Shown: piece after piece, positions 54,001 to 62,430 of the stretch | Position numbering within the stretch: the first letter of the stretch is position 1 | How the letters are laid out: every line of letters begins with the position of its first letter | DNA from: Streptomyces albireticuli | GTDB taxonomy: Bacteria; Actinomycetota; Actinomycetes; Streptomycetales; Streptomycetaceae | Assembly (NCBI RefSeq): GCF_021228125.1 | Contig: NZ_JAJQQS010000020.1 | Location: 62,001-126,000, forward strand | Direction of reading: 5' to 3' | Length of the DNA: 64,000 nt | Program-made: the position numbers and the translations under genes | The notes under the pieces: generated by a model | What the model was told of the DNA's origin: nothing | The model's input: the letters and a program-made list of their open reading frames with translations, nothing else | The model's database searches: none

Positions 54001-57000
54001 CAACAACCCGAAGACGGGGGCCATTACGTCGTGCCGGTGCGATTCCAGGGCGAGCAGATGACCGCCGTCGGTGAGCAGGTCCGCGGTCCGGCGCAGGCTG
54101 GCGGACAGGTCCTCGGTGGCGTGCAGCACGTTGGCCGCGATCACCAGGTCGAAGGAGGCCGGGGTGAAGCCCTGCTCAGAGATGTCCTTGTTCAGATCCA
54201 GTACCTGGTAGTCGACGAAGTCGTAGTCGGAGAAGCGCTGCTGGGCCTGGCGGAAGAAGGCTGAGGATACGTCGGTGAAGGTGTACCGGGTGAGGTGGGG
54301 TGGCAGGTGGCGCAGCAGTAGGCCGGTGAGGCCGCCGGTTCCTCCTCCGACTTCCAGGATGCGCAGGGGTCGGTCCTGTGGCCAGCTGGCCAGAGCTGAG
54401 GTCAGGAGTCGCTCGGCTAGGGAGCCGAGGTGCTGCAGGGCGTGCAGGGCGTCGTAGAACCGCATGGCGAGCGCGTCGGTCTCGGAGAACAGCAGTTCCA
54501 GCGGGTCGGTTCGGCCCTGAAGTACGGACGCCAGGTTCTGGCCGCAGACGCCGTAGATCAGCGCCCCGGTGACTTCGCAGGACACGTGGCGCAATGCGGC
54601 GGCGAACACCTGCTGGGGTGCGGGCTCTCGCGCCAGGCGCCACCGGCCCTGCTCTTCGGTTTGCAGCAGGCCCGTTTTTACCGCCGTAGCCAGAAGGATG
54701 CGCAGCAACCGGGTGTACTTGACCTCGACACCGGCCGTCAGGAGGTCGTCCACGCTGAAGCTGCCGCGTCCCGGCAGCAGCTCCACGACGGCCGCCGCCG
54801 TGAAGTGTCCCACGATCTCCAGCACTCGCTCCGCGGCCTGCGCGTAGGGGCTGGCCAGCCATGCCGTGGTGAGGCGGGCGAGTTCCTCCGCGCAGGCGGT
54901 GCGCACCACCTGGGGAGAAGGCAGGGGTGAGCTGCCAGATGTCTCGCCGACAAGGGGCGTGGCGCGCAGGACTTCCGTCAGCCGTTGGGGCCCGAGGCGG
55001 GCGTCGATGTCGAAGCGGCGCATCCGGCAACCCAGGAGTTCCAGTACCACGTGCCCGTCGGAAGTGGTGACCGTCGTGTCCCACACGGCGTCCCGGTCGG
55101 TGACCAGGCGGGCCCGCACGTGGATCCGGCCGGATTCCGGCATCGGCTGCCAGCAGCGGACGGTGTCGATGCCGGCGGGCAGGAAGGGCATCGGTTGTGG
55201 GGCAGCAGCCGCAGTGGCGAGCAGGGGCACTCCGGCCTGCAGGGCACCGTCCAGGACCGTGGGGTGCGCCTGGTGCCCTGGTGTCCCTTTCATCGTGGTC
55301 CGATAGGTGGCCAGGACTTCTCCTTCGCCGGTTTCCAGTGAGGCCAGCGTCCGGAACGCGGGCCCGTAGGGCAGACCGGCATCGGCGCAGGCCGCGTAGT
55401 GGTCCTCGGCTGTGAAGCGGCTTGTGAGTCTGGAGCGGATGTCGTCCAGGTCGAGGGGGGCAGGCTGCTCGCGCAGGAGGCGGCGTACCCGACTGCGGGC
55501 GTGCTCGTTCCAGTCGCTTCCGTCGCTGCCACGGCTGGCGACGGTGAATACCCCCTCAGCAGTCAGGGTCGTCGCCACGGCGACATGCGCGTCCGGGCTG
55601 TCGAACGACAAGGTCAGTGCCCTGCCGATCGACAGGTTCATCACCTCGGCCGGAGCTTCCAGGACCGCCCGGCCAGCGCTCAGCGCCATGTCGACATAGG
55701 CGGCAGCCGGGAACACCACAGCGCCCGCTACGGTGTGGTCGGCCAGCCAGGCGGTGGTGTCCGCGTCGAACTGCTGGCGCCATGTCGGCGCGGCGACCGG
55801 CTGCCGGGCGCCGAGCAGGGGATGCCGCCCCGCCGCAGGCTCCTGGTCGTGATTGTCCTCCAGCCACCAGTCGGGGCCGCCGCTCCAGTGCCGCTCACGC
55901 TGCCACGGATAGCCGGGCAGATCCCTCACCCGGCCCTGGCGGGGGAAGTGGACGTTCCAGCGGACCTGCGCGCATACGGCCAACAGGTGGGCTTGGGCCG
56001 CGTCCAGCGCTGCGGTTCCCGCTCCGGTACGAGAAAGCGTCGGAACCACAGCGATCGGTCCGCCACCCGCAGTAGCGCGCCTCAGGTAGGCGCCGAGCAC
56101 CGGATGGGGACCGATCTCGACCAGGACGTCGCAGCCATTCTCGCCTTCCGTGAGCCCGGCGACGGCATCGGAGAAGCGCACCGGTTCCCGCACGTTGCGC
56201 CACCAGTAGGTGTGGTCGAGGTCACGGCCGTCGATGACAGCACCGGTGACCGTGGACACCATCGGGATACGGCTCTTCGCCGGGGTCAGAGCGGACAGGG
56301 CCCGCTTCAGCGGCTCACGCAGAGCGTCCATGGCAGGACTGTGGAAGGCGTAGTTCAGGCCTAGGTCGCGGAAGAAGATCCCTTCCGCACCCAATTCGGC
56401 CCCCAGCCGACCCAGCGCTTCGGCGTCACCTGCGACCGTCACGTCCCGGTCAGAGTTGACTCCGGCGATCACCAGCCGCCCCTCGAAGGCCGCCGCGGCC
56501 AGCCTGGTTCGCGCCGCGTCCGGGCTGAGACCGACGGCCACCATCCGCCCCATGCCGGCTGTCGATGCCTGAGCCCTGCTGCGGGCGGCAACCACCTGGC
56601 ATGCCTGTCCCAGGTCCAGTGCTCCCGCGCAGTAGGCAGCGGCGACCTCGCCCACACTGTGGCCCGTCACCGCTGACGGCTCGACGCCCCGAGCCACCAG
56701 AGCAGCCATCAGTCCAGCCTGCAGGGCAAACAGGACCGGCTGTGCCACCTCGGTGTGATCCCACCGGCCGGGATCCGATGGTGAAGCCAGTTCCTCCAGC
56801 ACCGACCAGCCCAGCAAGGGTGTGAGCACAGTATCGACAGCAGCTACCTCGTCAGCGAACGCCGAATCCTCACGCAGCAGTTCGCTCCCCATGCCCGCCC
56901 ATTGGGAGGCGTTGCCACTGAAAACAAACGCGATACGACCCCGTTTCACTGCACTGCCGGAGAACGCGCCCGGCGCAGACTCGCCTGCGGCTACGGCGCG

Positions 57001-58617
57001 CAACGCTGAAGCCGCAGCCTCGGGACCGTCGGCCAAGACCGCGATTTGGTGGTCGTGCCTGGCCCGGCGTCGGCAAGCGGTGAACGCCGCGTCGTAGAAA
57101 TGCTCCTGCATTCCACCGCCGACCTGGGACTCGAACGCGTCGGCCCACGCCTGGGCCGCCTCCGTCAGAGCCTTCGGCGTGCGGGCCGAGACGACCACCG
57201 GCAGCCTGCCACCCCCGTTCGGGCCCAGCGCCGACTCGTCGCATGCCACCTGAGCACGTCGCGCCGACCGATCTCCCGGGGCGGGAGCCAGAACAGCATG
57301 TGCGTTGGCACCGCCGAAACCGAAGGAGTTCACCCCGACCAGACCACCGCCGACCGGTAGAGGCCGCTGCCGGCCCACCGGCTCCAGGCCCAGCCCGTCG
57401 AAGTCGATGGCAGGGTTCAACGACTCCATGTGCAGCGTGGCGGGAATGGTCTTCTCACGCAGTACGAGCAAGCCTTTCAGCAGGCCCGCGATCCCTGATG
57501 CGGCTTCCAGGTGACCGATGTTGGCCTTCACCGATCCGATCGGCAGCGCCCCGTTCTCGCGCCGTCGACCCAGGACCTGCCCCAGCGCCTCGCACTCGAC
57601 GGGATCACCGGCCTGCGTCCCTGTACCGTGCGCCTCCACGTAGGCGACGTCCTCAGGAGTGACGCCGGCCTGGGCGTAGACCTGCTCCATCAGTTCCGCC
57701 TGCGCGGCGGTACTGGGCAGCGCCAACCCCGCGGTGCGGCCATCGGCGTTGACCGCGCTGGCGGCGATTACACCATGGATGCGGTCGCCGTCCTCAAGGG
57801 CCGCAGACAGTGGCTTGAGTACCAGTACCCCGGCCCCCTCCGCCCGCACGAATCCATCGGCTGCGGCAGAGAAGGGCCTGCACCGCCCCGTCCGGGACAG
57901 CATCGACGCGTGGGAGAATCCCACGAAGTTCAACGGGCTCAGAAGCACGTTCGCACCTCCGGCCAGCGCCAATCTGCTGCGTCCTGACCGCAGTGCCTCA
58001 CACGCGTGATGCACAGCCGTGAGCGCAGAGGAGCACGCCGTGTCCACAGCCTGCGAAGGCCCGCGCAAGTCGAAAAAGTAGGACAGGCGGTTGGCGGCGT
58101 TGCAAGCCGCGGAACCAGACATGACGTAGGGGTTAGACGTGCGAATCCGTCGCTGCTGCAAGTCGCCGTAATCGTGGGAGGAAAGTCCCATCATCACGGC
58201 TGCATCGCTGCCAGCCAAAGCTCCCGGGTTGATGCCGGCGTCGTCGAAAGCCTCCACCGCGCTCTCCAGCAGTAGCCGGTGCTGCGGATCGATCCGCGCG
58301 GCCTCCTTCGGAGAGATACCAAAGTAGTCGGCATCGAACGAGACCACATCGTCCAACAGAGCTGCCGCCGCGGTATAGGACTTGCCCGCCCGAGCAGGAC
58401 CGTCGGCTACGAAAGCATCTGCCGAGAAGCGGTCGGAGGTGATCTCTCCCACCAGATCGCGTCCGTCGACCAATGCGGCCCACAACGAATCCAGAGTCCG
58501 GATGCCACCCGGCAACCGCAGGCCGATACCCACCACAGCAACCGCATCTTGGCAAGCGTCTCCGGACTCGCAGATCGGACGGGAAGGACGCGCAACAGCC
58601 GACAAAGCGAGCTCCAT
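51064..58617 (-). CDS. Single-module highly reducing type I PKS (KS-AT-DH-cMT-ER-KR-ACP)
   Basis: A 2517-residue protein. Domain order from the N-terminus: KS with DTACSSAL, EAHGTGT and KANIGHLE (about nt 58530-57280); AT with GNASQWAGMG, GHSVGEVAAAY and an AFHS malonyl-type motif (56930-56050); DH with LADHTVAGAVVFP and LDGALQ (55860-54980); cMT with LEVGGGTGG (54480-53990); ER with NYRDIM and HGAAGGVGLA (53120-52150); KR with GGLGGFG and a YxxxN in PYVAANQA (52145-51560); and ACP with LGMDSLMA (51330-51080). All key residues look intact. This is the domain order of iterative reducing PKSs, so it may make a reduced, methyl-branched chain by repeated use. A TTG start lies eight codons upstream of the chosen ATG; neither has a strong ribosome-binding site. 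Confidence 0.95.
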   Translation of the reverse strand: MELALSAVARPSRPICESGDACQDAVAVVGIGLRLPGGIRTLDSLWAALVDGRDLVGEITSDRFSADAFVADGPARAGKSYTAAAALLDDVVSFDADYFGISPKEAARIDPQHRLLLESAVEAFDDAGINPGALAGSDAAVMMGLSSHDYGDLQQRRIRTSNPYVMSGSAACNAANRLSYFFDLRGPSQAVDTACSSALTAVHHACEALRSGRSRLALAGGANVLLSPLNFVGFSHASMLSRTGRCRPFSAAADGFVRAEGAGVLVLKPLSAALEDGDRIHGVIAASAVNADGRTAGLALPSTAAQAELMEQVYAQAGVTPEDVAYVEAHGTGTQAGDPVECEALGQVLGRRRENGALPIGSVKANIGHLEAASGIAGLLKGLLVLREKTIPATLHMESLNPAIDFDGLGLEPVGRQRPLPVGGGLVGVNSFGFGGANAHAVLAPAPGDRSARRAQVACDESALGPNGGGRLPVVVSARTPKALTEAAQAWADAFESQVGGGMQEHFYDAAFTACRRRARHDHQIAVLADGPEAAASALRAVAAGESAPGAFSGSAVKRGRIAFVFSGNASQWAGMGSELLREDSAFADEVAAVDTVLTPLLGWSVLEELASPSDPGRWDHTEVAQPVLFALQAGLMAALVARGVEPSAVTGHSVGEVAAAYCAGALDLGQACQVVAARSRAQASTAGMGRMVAVGLSPDAARTRLAAAAFEGRLVIAGVNSDRDVTVAGDAEALGRLGAELGAEGIFFRDLGLNYAFHSPAMDALREPLKRALSALTPAKSRIPMVSTVTGAVIDGRDLDHTYWWRNVREPVRFSDAVAGLTEGENGCDVLVEIGPHPVLGAYLRRATAGGGPIAVVPTLSRTGAGTAALDAAQAHLLAVCAQVRWNVHFPRQGRVRDLPGYPWQRERHWSGGPDWWLEDNHDQEPAAGRHPLLGARQPVAAPTWRQQFDADTTAWLADHTVAGAVVFPAAAYVDMALSAGRAVLEAPAEVMNLSIGRALTLSFDSPDAHVAVATTLTAEGVFTVASRGSDGSDWNEHARSRVRRLLREQPAPLDLDDIRSRLTSRFTAEDHYAACADAGLPYGPAFRTLASLETGEGEVLATYRTTMKGTPGHQAHPTVLDGALQAGVPLLATAAAAPQPMPFLPAGIDTVRCWQPMPESGRIHVRARLVTDRDAVWDTTVTTSDGHVVLELLGCRMRRFDIDARLGPQRLTEVLRATPLVGETSGSSPLPSPQVVRTACAEELARLTTAWLASPYAQAAERVLEIVGHFTAAAVVELLPGRGSFSVDDLLTAGVEVKYTRLLRILLATAVKTGLLQTEEQGRWRLAREPAPQQVFAAALRHVSCEVTGALIYGVCGQNLASVLQGRTDPLELLFSETDALAMRFYDALHALQHLGSLAERLLTSALASWPQDRPLRILEVGGGTGGLTGLLLRHLPPHLTRYTFTDVSSAFFRQAQQRFSDYDFVDYQVLDLNKDISEQGFTPASFDLVIAANVLHATEDLSASLRRTADLLTDGGHLLALESHRHDVMAPVFGLLDSFWTATDTTLRPDGPLLPQDQWPELLHACGFTGTVQTCEGETPEGMSVIHTARQPRSLNKMKRPVPNQGGAGDPTVRRWMVGLLSAAGREPVPAHEVAKALDLVSAGTVRTVDPHVGPAQWSRWLSAPSAPTDIVLMAGSASRARAQDETEEAVAHLAVLKDLSTANEQIAASADSVDDRAPLNVWVVTPGAPGALCPPPASGAAAAMWGAARTLANEQPGLAVRRIALAPAQPPHEEASLLERLVAEMLSCPPEDEVLLTSSGRFTTVVRPVPQPTRPSAGSSFTLTVKDPGLRYRLGWQPRQTPVPLQGQAVIEVAAAALNYRDIMIVTGMIPPTYRHDEVADVGLEFAGVVSAVGPGVTRFRVGDRVAGMAQGCFGSHVITRADRLLPVPPEMPLEAAVTLPAAFLTVQYSLGQVARLTAGETLLVHGAAGGVGLAALQYARRAGAEVIATAGTPAKRDLLRLLGVQHVLDSRSLHFAEQIRDLTGGQGVDVVLNSLAGEPLVRSLGLLKPFGRFVELGKRDFLADTSLPLGAFINNLSFHGVDVMALAEASPVAEAQFAELTAAVTKGDFRPLPSRAYPARRIDEAFACLQHSRHVGKVVITFDEDVPVQLPPEQVVLDPRATYLITGGLGGFGAETARHLAARGARHLTLVSRRGTTSPEAPALLEDLHALGTEVATYAADAADEAVLRRILDDIDNSGRRLAGVLHAAMVLDDAPLTQLTDERVRAVLTPKMTAGHLLDDLTREHELDFFILYSSMATLAGNWRQAPYVAANQALEALARDRRRRGAAALAIQWSVISDAGYVHRSERLEELASYGLGSLTAHEALAELDLITHSTHPVIAAGTLNWSHLRRFLPILDAPRTAHLMPERSDTQAADVLHTALTRASTERALALIEDTLAQLLADVLQSTPERIDRTRRLDLLGMDSLMAAELAVLVHQRIGIDLPVVELAQAGNLKTLAQRIHTRLAPADR

Positions 58618-59084
58618 GGTCAGGACAGGAAGGCGCGGCAACGGTCTCTGTCAAAGCCTGGTGGACGCTTGCGCGTTGATCATGCGGATCAGGGAGAACG
58701 TACCCGAACGGAACCGTTTCCGGGCGGAGCGCTGACCCTTGGAGCTGACGGGTACCCGGCCGCGCTGCGAGGAAGGCTGCCTGGAACTGAGTCGGGTCAC
58801 GTGGGGACGGCCCGCCGAGTGTCAGAAGAGCCAACCCTGAACCGAATCCACCAGGAATGGCGCCCGAGACTGTCCGGGCCCCGCTCGCTGGGCGCGATCA
58901 CTTTTGCGGCTGGTGTCTGAGCCGGGACAGCGGGCCGGAACATGTTGTGGCGCTGCTCGGCATACGGCACAGCAACCTCCGGCCATCGGAGGCCGATCCT
59001 GGAGTCCAGGTCGGGTGACGGTGCGGGCTGAGCGGGTGACTTCGATGAGGGAGAACGGGGGCACGATGGGCTTCTTCAGGACGG
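58618..59084. other. PKS upstream region
   Basis: No gene is supported between the PKS start and the integrase remnants. The 58640-58700 stretch directly upstream of the PKS is richer in A/T and is the likely PKS promoter. No pathway regulator is present. Confidence 0.45.
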
Positions 59085-59312
59085 GTCTGGTCGGCGTCGC
59101 GGTGGGACGGCGGGCACGCAGAGGGTTGATCTGCCGGGTCATGCCGGCGAGCTTGTGCTCGGCCGCGGCGATGGTGATCTCCAGCCCTTCGACCTCGCCG
59201 AGCCAGCCGCGCTCGTGGGCCTCGGACAGGCGCTCGCGGAGGTTGACGATGATCTCGTCGAGCCGGTGCTTCTGGGCGGGGTCGGGTTGTATGAGCGGGC
59301 ACCGCAGGCAGG
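59085..59312 (-). pseudogene. C-terminal fragment of a tyrosine recombinase/integrase, minus-strand copy
   Basis: The minus strand reads CLRCPLIQPDPAQKHRLDE, NLRERLSEAHERGWLGEVEG and then AAAEHKLAGMTRQIN, matching my recollection of the C-terminal region of Streptomyces integrases. The catalytic domain is absent. It begins at the point where a related plus-strand fragment begins, in the opposite direction. Confidence 0.65.
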
Positions 59313-59598
59313 CATCCGCTGCCCCGTCCTTCGGCCCGACCCCGCGCAGATGCCTCGGTTGAAGGAGAACCACGCCAACCTGCTCGACCGGCTCCGCGAG
59401 GCCGAGGAACAGGGATGGCTCGGCGAAGTCGCCGCGATCGAGGCCGGCCTCGCCGCCGCCGAACAGAAGCTCGCCGCCATGCGCGATCTCGCCCCCCCGG
59501 CACACCACCGTCCACCTCGGCATGCCCGATTTCCGCAGCGTCTTCGCGCGCGTCGATTCCGAGCAGTCAAACGAAGGTGCGAAGCAGCAGCCCTGAGG
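59304..59598 (+). pseudogene. C-terminal fragment of a tyrosine recombinase/integrase, plus-strand copy
   Basis: The plus strand reads GIRCPVLRPDPAQMPRLKE, LLDRLREAEEQGWLGEVAA and AAAEQKLAAM, then shifts frame at about 59500 to HTTVHLGMPDFRSVFARVD and a stop at about 59597. The same protein region as the minus-strand fragment, clearly related but diverged. N-terminal domains are missing. Confidence 0.65.
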
Positions 59599-59612
59599 AC
59601 TACAACGAGGGG

Positions 59613-60099
59613 ATGACCGTCTTCCTCTGTTCCAAGTGCGGCACCGCGATCACGCCGGAGCTGGCCGAGCTGGCCGCCGTCCCCAACTTCTCCGACGATG
59701 AACGCGACCGGGACAAGGAGACACGCCGGGCACCCTCCACCGTTCCGCGAGGCCGCTACGTGATCGATTCCGAGCCCTGGGGGCCTCCCTACGTCGTGCA
59801 GGACGACCAGGAGGACCCGAATCCGGCGCAGTCCCGAGGGCCGCTGGTCTGCCGTGAGGAGGGTTTCGTCATCTCGGCTGGCGTTCAGGGCACGGTGCTG
59901 ACGCACCCGGAGGACGGCCCCCGACCTTCGACCGCTGCCCAACTGGGAGAACGGCACCGGCTGCTGCGGGCCGACCGGTAACGAAGGGCTCAACCGAGCT
60001 TGCCCCTGCGGCGCTGCGGTCGCAACGCTCGCGGCGGACTGCTTCGGGCCCTACGAACTGCACCTCGACCCCGTTCGAACCTACGGGTTCTCCCAGTAG
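59613..60099 (+). pseudogene. Frameshifted cysteine-rich protein gene
   Basis: The gene starts MTVFLCSKCGTAITPELAELA, continues through YVIDSEPWGPPYVVQDDQED, and then loses frame at about 59920 next to a run of C. Shifting by one base restores a coherent C-terminus: LRPLPNWENGTGCCGPTG, ACPCGAAVATLAADCFGPYE and LHLDPVRTYGFSQ, stop at 60097. Cys pairs at both ends suggest zinc binding. One extra base would explain the break, so this could be a sequencing error or a recent mutation. Without the shift the product is 122 residues ending at 59981. Confidence 0.75.
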
Positions 60100-60231
60100 G
60101 CTCCCGGAACGGCCGACCTCGGCGGGCGACACGCCCGGGGCGGCCTTTCGCCCGGCGGAGTCCGACCGGTCTGCCGTGTTCGCCCGGGGGCGGAGGCTGA
60201 CCGGGTTGCTGCCGCGGTGCGCCGGCGGGGG
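60100..60231. other. Intergenic, possible terminator
   Basis: A small hairpin CGGGCG-ACA-CGCCCG at about 60124-60138 lies between two converging genes and may end transcription. Nothing else is seen. Confidence 0.4.
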
Positions 60232-60867
60232 TCAGGGGGGTGTGAGTGTGTCGAGCCGGGTGGCGAGATCGGGATGGGTGGCGGCCAGGTGGGGGCGGGC
60301 AGCGGTCAGGGGTGCGATGAGGTCGGCGGGGTTGTCGTGGGCGAGGGCCGCGTGCAGCTCGCTGACGGGGAGGCGGGCCGCGGCGGGCAGATCGGTGAGT
60401 GCGGTGATCTGTCCGGCGAGGCGGCGCAGGTCGGCCGCATTCCGACGGGCCCAGACGGCGGTGGTGCGGTCGGCGGCCCGGGCCTGACGGGTGGCCGTCA
60501 CTCGCTGCTCGCCGGTGGTCCCGGCGGGGCCGGGGCGCCCGCGCAGGTAGCGGCGCTCGGCGGCCTGGCGGCTGGCGACGCCGAGGGGTTGGGCGAGGTC
60601 GGCCCAGCTGGCGCCCGCGTCGCGGGCGGTTTCGATCAGGCCGGTCTCCCATCCGGCGAGCTGCTCGCGGACCTGCCGCAACAGCATCAGTGAGGCCAGG
60701 GCCTGCTCCGGGCCCGGCCCGGCACCGGAAGCATTCGGGGCCTCCCGCTGGGCTTCGCGCAAGGCGTCGTCTATGGCGTGGAGGGCCGCCGCCGCGGCGA
60801 GGAACGACGCCGGGCTGTGGGCGTCGGTGCTGGGTGAGGACGGCTGATCGGCCGGGGTCACGGGCAC
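60232..60867 (-). CDS. rheA: RheA-type transcriptional repressor of hsp18
   Basis: A 211-residue protein without a classical DNA-binding label, matching the Streptomyces hsp18 regulator by location and character. It has helical segments ALASLMLLRQVREQLAGWETG, then DAGASWADLAQPLGVASRQAAERRYLRG (a helix-turn-helix candidate, about residues 85-110), and a helical C-terminus. It is divergent from hsp18, as in S. albus where RheA is a temperature-sensing repressor. GTG at 60867; another GTG two codons downstream has better spacing from GGGAGG. Confidence 0.75.
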   Translation of the reverse strand: MPVTPADQPSSPSTDAHSPASFLAAAAALHAIDDALREAQREAPNASGAGPGPEQALASLMLLRQVREQLAGWETGLIETARDAGASWADLAQPLGVASRQAAERRYLRGRPGPAGTTGEQRVTATRQARAADRTTAVWARRNAADLRRLAGQITALTDLPAAARLPVSELHAALAHDNPADLIAPLTAARPHLAATHPDLATRLDTLTPP

Positions 60868-60878
60868 CTCCCTGGGGT

Positions 60879-60923
60879 TGTCATCGAACTGACGACATCA
60901 TGTTTGTCATCCATTGGATGACA
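60879..60923. promoter_or_regulatory. Two RheA-type operators in the hsp18 divergent promoter
   Basis: Site 1 (60905-60923) is TGTCATCCATTGGATGACA, a perfect 9-1-9 palindrome. Site 2 (60879-60897), TGTCATCGAACTGACGACA, is a degenerate copy of the same length. Both fit TGTCATC-N5-GA(T/C)GACA, which I recall as the S. albus RheA operator (TGTCATC-N5-GATGACA). Their centres are 26 bp apart. Site 1 lies on the hsp18 side and site 2 on the regulator side. Confidence 0.85.
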
Positions 60924-60989
60924 TGTTACAACGGTGTCAGTGAGGCGCATTGGCAGTAACTGCCTGAACCTGCTGGAGGTGTTTTCACG

Positions 60990-61421
60990 ATGTTGATGCG
61001 CACTGACCCCTTCCGTGAGCTGGACCGGCTGGCGCAGCAGCTGATGGGCCCGGGGGCCTGGTCGAAGCCGTCGGCGATGCCGATGGACGCCTACCGCGAG
61101 GGTGACGAGTACGTGGTCGCGTTCGACCTTCCCGGTGTCACCGCGGACGCGATCGACATCGACGTCGAGCGGAACATGCTCACTGTCAAGGCCGAGCGGC
61201 GGCCGGTGGCGAAGGCCGACGACGTGCAGATGGAACTGTCCGAGCGGCCGCTGGGCGCCTTCTCCCGCCAGATCGTGCTCGCCGACACCCTCGACACCGA
61301 GCACATCAAGGCCGACTACGACGCGGGCGTGCTCACCCTGCGCATCCCGATCGCCGAGCGCGCCAAGCCCCGCAAGATCTCCATCGGCGTCGGGACCGGC
61401 CACAAGGAGATCTCCGGCTGA
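60990..61421 (+). CDS. hsp18: Small heat-shock protein Hsp18 (Hsp20/alpha-crystallin family)
   Basis: A 143-residue chaperone with the alpha-crystallin domain DAYREGDEYVVAFDLPGV, NMLTVKAERR, the Gly-Ala-Phe stretch GAFSRQIVLAD, and VLTLRIPIAERAKPRKI. The start is typical of Streptomyces Hsp18 (MLMRTDPFRELDRLAQQL). GGAGG is upstream. It is divergent from the RheA-type repressor and preceded by two operator copies, so it is expected to be repressed at normal temperature and induced by heat. Confidence 0.96.
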   Translation: MLMRTDPFRELDRLAQQLMGPGAWSKPSAMPMDAYREGDEYVVAFDLPGVTADAIDIDVERNMLTVKAERRPVAKADDVQMELSERPLGAFSRQIVLADTLDTEHIKADYDAGVLTLRIPIAERAKPRKISIGVGTGHKEISG

Positions 61422-61530
61422 CACCGGCCGGACAGGGTGCGGAGGACGGCACCTGATCTCCCCCCTTACCCCGCCCCCCGCCCTCCGCACCCCCGTGGGC
61501 AGCCCGACCAACGAGAAGGGGTGGCGCCCG

Positions 61531-61926
61531 ATGACTCTGCGACGCGAGGCGTTCCTCGACCACGTCAAGGAACGCGGTAAGTACGGCACTCCGGATGAAG
61601 CCGAGCGCGCGGCCCGCGTGGTGCTCGCCCTGCTCGGCGCACACCTGGTCGGCGAGGTCCGCGCCCAGCTCGCGGCACGCCTGCCGGAGGAATTCGCCCT
61701 GATCCTCCTCAACCCGCTGCAGAGCGCCGAGCCGCTGCCGCCGGAGCGGTTCGTGAGGGCGACCGCGGCCTGGATCGAGGGCGCCACCGAGCGGACCGCG
61801 GCCTGGGACGTCAGCGCCGTGCTGTCCACGGTCGCCGACACCGTCGACGACGACCTGCTGGGACAGATCCTGCTCCAGCTCCCCGCCGGCTACGACCTCC
61901 TCTTCGGCCGCCCCCAACCCACCTGA
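61531..61926 (+). CDS. DUF2267 protein, copy 1
   Basis: A 131-residue all-helical protein: DEAERAARVVLALLGAHLVGEVRAQLAARL, PLPPERFVRATAAWIE and LLGQILLQLPAGYDLLFG are DUF2267 hallmarks. Function unknown. It follows hsp18 by 109 bp on the same strand and may be co-induced. ATG at 61531 with GAGAAGGGG upstream. Confidence 0.9.
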   Translation: MTLRREAFLDHVKERGKYGTPDEAERAARVVLALLGAHLVGEVRAQLAARLPEEFALILLNPLQSAEPLPPERFVRATAAWIEGATERTAAWDVSAVLSTVADTVDDDLLGQILLQLPAGYDLLFGRPQPT

Positions 61927-61986
61927 CCACCGGTGCCGCACCCCGGCACCCACCCGACCCTGGCTTGACGAAAGGCATCCACCGCA

Positions 61987-62430
61987 GTGATCACCGACGT
62001 GCGCGTACCGCTTGAGCACCAGCAGCCGTACTCGACGGCGTATGAGCAGATGCTGGAGAAGGTCCGCTACGAAGGCGCCTACCCCACCCGTGAGAGAGCC
62101 GAGGAAGCCGTCCGCCTGGTTCTCGCGGGGCTGGGACGCCGGCTGATCGGCGACGAACGCGTCGACCTGGCCGCCTGCCTGCCCCTGGAGGCCGCCCGCG
62201 TCCTGACCGCACAGATCCCCGACACCCAGCCGCTGACCGGCTGGGCCTTCGTCAAGGACCTCGCCACCCGCTCCGGCGCCTCCCTGGCCACCACCCGCTG
62301 GGACACCGGCTCCGTCTTCGCGGCCGTCGCCGCCTACGCCGGCCCCGATCTGATCACCCGTATCCTCCACCAGCTCCCCACCGGCTACGCGCTGCTGTTC
62401 GGCCAAGCCGAACTCAACCCAGCCGCGTAA
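61987..62430 (+). CDS. DUF2267 protein, copy 2
   Basis: A 147-residue paralogue of the preceding gene: RERAEEAVRLVLAGLGRRLI, RVDLAACLPLEAARVL, LTGWAFVKDLATRSG and ILHQLPTGYALLFGQAE align with copy 1. It starts with GTG at 61987, 60 bp after copy 1, so hsp18 and the two genes probably form one operon. Confidence 0.9.
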   Translation: MITDVRVPLEHQQPYSTAYEQMLEKVRYEGAYPTRERAEEAVRLVLAGLGRRLIGDERVDLAACLPLEAARVLTAQIPDTQPLTGWAFVKDLATRSGASLATTRWDTGSVFAAVAAYAGPDLITRILHQLPTGYALLFGQAELNPAA

